Origin: Candidatus Aenigmatarchaeota archaeon
GTDB lineage: Archaea > Aenigmatarchaeota > Aenigmatarchaeia > QMZP01
DNA length: 6,214 nucleotides
Assembly: GCA_030673725.1 (NCBI GenBank)
Contig: DAOVIL010000036.1
Location: 1-6,214, forward strand
Reading direction: 5' to 3'
A program made the position numbers and the translations under genes. This document shows, piece by piece, positions 5,264-6,214 of this stretch. The notes below the pieces were generated by a model that saw only the letters and a program-made list of their open reading frames with translations, ran no database searches and was not told the DNA's origin. Every line of letters starts with the position of its first letter. The stretch's first letter is position 1.

Positions 5264-5342
5264 GTAAAGTATTTAAGGATTACGTTCAGCTTCGATATAA
5301 GTATTTAAAGCTTATCATCAATTCTTCACAGTAAAGTATTAA
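5264..5342 (+). promoter_or_regulatory. Three spaced copies of an AAGTATT(T)AA element upstream of the last gene
   Basis: GTAAAGTATTTAA (5264-5276), ATAAGTATTTAA (5297-5308) and GTAAAGTATTAA (5331-5342) share the core AAGTATT(T)AA. Core starts are 32 and 35 bases apart, close to three helical turns. The second copy is placed to act as the TATA box, with a start near 5331 and a leader of about 26 bases holding the Shine-Dalgarno. It also sits inside a short inverted repeat (ATAAG 5297-5301, CTTAT 5311-5315). The first copy could be an upstream tandem promoter. The third is too near the ATG to be a TATA box and may be an operator or chance. The rest of the 116-base gap (5241-5356) shows no clear terminator for the Tes-like gene. 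Confidence 0.45.
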
Positions 5343-5347
5343 CTCAC

Positions 5348-5353
5348 AGGTGA
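5348..5353 (+). promoter_or_regulatory. Shine-Dalgarno of the last gene, unusually close to its ATG
   Basis: AGGTGA ends only 3 bases before ATG 5357 (4 if AGGTG is taken as the pairing core). It is the best ribosome site in the gap and supports the start, although the spacing is short. Confidence 0.55.
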
Positions 5354-5356
5354 CAC

Positions 5357-6214
5357 ATGGCTGGAACATTCAAGAAAACTCTTGCAGGGGCTGCAGCGGT
5401 TGGAACAATAGCTGTTGCTGCAAAGATGGCAAAGGTTACCAATGTTGACACGAAAAAGGCCGCACAGGCTATCGTTTCTGTTTACAAGGACAATGTAAAT
5501 TCTTCAATGGAAAGGTCTTCAAAGAAAGCTGACGGCGGTTCTGGCCACACAAATGCTGCAACAGTTTCACACGACCACCGAAACGTTTCACATTCTTTCT
5601 CTGTTCCATCTGGAACAATTCCACCTGTTTCTGTCGACCCCAACTATGTCCAGAGGATGAAGGCCGCAGGGACCGGCAGGACCACAGGAAAGGCTGACGT
5701 AAGGCAGAGGAAGCTCAGGGGGGACCTCAAGAGGTTCGTCAAGAGCGGCACTGAAAGCATAACCCTTGATGACGGAAGGGAAGTCATCTACAGGGGACAT
5801 ATAGGAAGCGACAGCTTCATAGTCAATGACGGTTACATAGAGCGTGTCGGCAGCAAGGGCAATGCCCTAAGATTGTGGGGCAAGCTCATGCCCATCCTCC
5901 AGGATGACAGCGGAGGCGATGAGAAGCCCGAAAATAAATACAAGGCCATAGAAATCAGGGACGAGAAGCTCCTCAACCAACTTGTGAACAAATTCAAAGT
6001 AAGGGCGGTGCAGGTAGGCGACACTATGAAGCCGCTTGAAACCTACAGGAATAAAATCTTCGGGCAGATAATAAATGTTAATCCTAATAACGTGGTCGAT
6101 GCACAGGACACCTTCAGAGTATTATTGAATGATGGAACCCTTCTGGAAGATTTCAGACTCGGTAGTCTGGTTGGGACAGGGATATGGAAGGATTACAGAG
6201 GAAAGGAATTTGAA
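5357..6214 (+). CDS. Unrecognised protein, N-terminal 286 residues, runs off the right edge
   Basis: The frame is open from ATG 5357 to the window end (286 codons, no stop). I do not recognise the family. Residues 8-27 are Ala/Gly/Val-rich and mildly hydrophobic, with lysines at both sides (K6, K7, K23, K26); this could be a weak membrane segment or a small amphipathic helix. Residues about 48-95 are rich in Ser, Thr, Asn, Gly and His (H64, H72, H74, H79) with almost no Arg, typical of a flexible linker. From about 97 the protein becomes basic and Arg-rich (R100, R108, R116, R118, R121, R126). Two beta-looking stretches follow: 134-164 (ITLDDGREVIYRG...) and 253-277 (FRVLLNDGTLLEDF...), which share an 'hxLxDGxxhx-hxhG' look and may be an internal repeat. 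Codon choice changes near 5630, from GTT/TCT/ACA/GCT to AGG/CTC/GTC/ATA. The gene has its own promoter region and Shine-Dalgarno. Real coding is well supported; function is not. Confidence 0.75.
   Translation, partial: MAGTFKKTLAGAAAVGTIAVAAKMAKVTNVDTKKAAQAIVSVYKDNVNSSMERSSKKADGGSGHTNAATVSHDHRNVSHSFSVPSGTIPPVSVDPNYVQRMKAAGTGRTTGKADVRQRKLRGDLKRFVKSGTESITLDDGREVIYRGHIGSDSFIVNDGYIERVGSKGNALRLWGKLMPILQDDSGGDEKPENKYKAIEIRDEKLLNQLVNKFKVRAVQVGDTMKPLETYRNKIFGQIINVNPNNVVDAQDTFRVLLNDGTLLEDFRLGSLVGTGIWKDYRGKEFE

Noticed and set aside
5264..5342. CRISPR-like array
   Set aside because: Only three copies of about 10-13 AT-rich bases in a promoter region. Repeat length is far below CRISPR, and no cas genes are present.
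1..6214. Transposase, integrase, toxin-antitoxin or known defence genes
   Set aside because: None of the translated products on either strand shows such motifs, and no terminal inverted repeats or target duplications were seen.

Overview
The window is archaeal. The evidence is a canonical archaeal DnaG (N-terminal archaeal domain plus Toprim), a radical SAM protein closely resembling tetraether lipid synthase (Tes, MJ0619 type), AT-rich TATA-like boxes at archaeal distances from the starts, and two starts with no Shine-Dalgarno that look leaderless. Base composition is roughly balanced. Arg is mostly AGG and Ile mostly ATA, a bias seen in several archaeal groups. I cannot fix the lineage; a DPANN or Thermoplasmata-like source is only a guess. 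There are no IS elements, tRNAs, rRNAs or CRISPR arrays. The window is gene-dense, and the longest gap is about 150 bases.

Layout from left to right. Positions 1-163 (minus) hold the 5' end of a gene for a protein with an N-terminal membrane segment. A 150-base divergent promoter region separates it from a plus-strand operon of three genes: a four-CBS-motif protein (314-1099), a small Toprim protein (1096-1587) and dnaG (1460-2755). The first pair overlaps by ATGA. The second pair overlaps by 128 bases out of frame, which is unusual and may reflect a frameshift. dnaG ends in a hairpin plus T-tract that reaches into the 3' end of a convergent gene, a class II aldolase/adducin-family protein (2766-3575, minus). 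That gene is divergent from the Tes-like gene (3624-5240, plus), and the two share one AT-rich box placed so that both could be transcribed leaderless. After a 116-base gap with three copies of an AAGTATT(T)AA motif, an unrecognised gene starts at 5357 and runs off the right edge.

How the genes may work together. The operon joins an adenine-nucleotide-sensor type protein to two Toprim proteins. Archaeal DnaG is known as an exosome-associated protein with primase activity, so a link to RNA processing or replication under nucleotide control is a reasonable but untested inference. The Tes-like enzyme should join archaeal lipid chains to make membrane-spanning tetraethers. The aldolase's substrate is unknown and nothing ties it to lipid synthesis except the shared promoter region. 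No clear novel defence or mobile system is visible. The items most worth checking are the toprim/dnaG frame overlap, the Arg-rich DnaG linker bounded by in-phase direct repeats, the aldolase insertion, and the unknown protein at the right edge.
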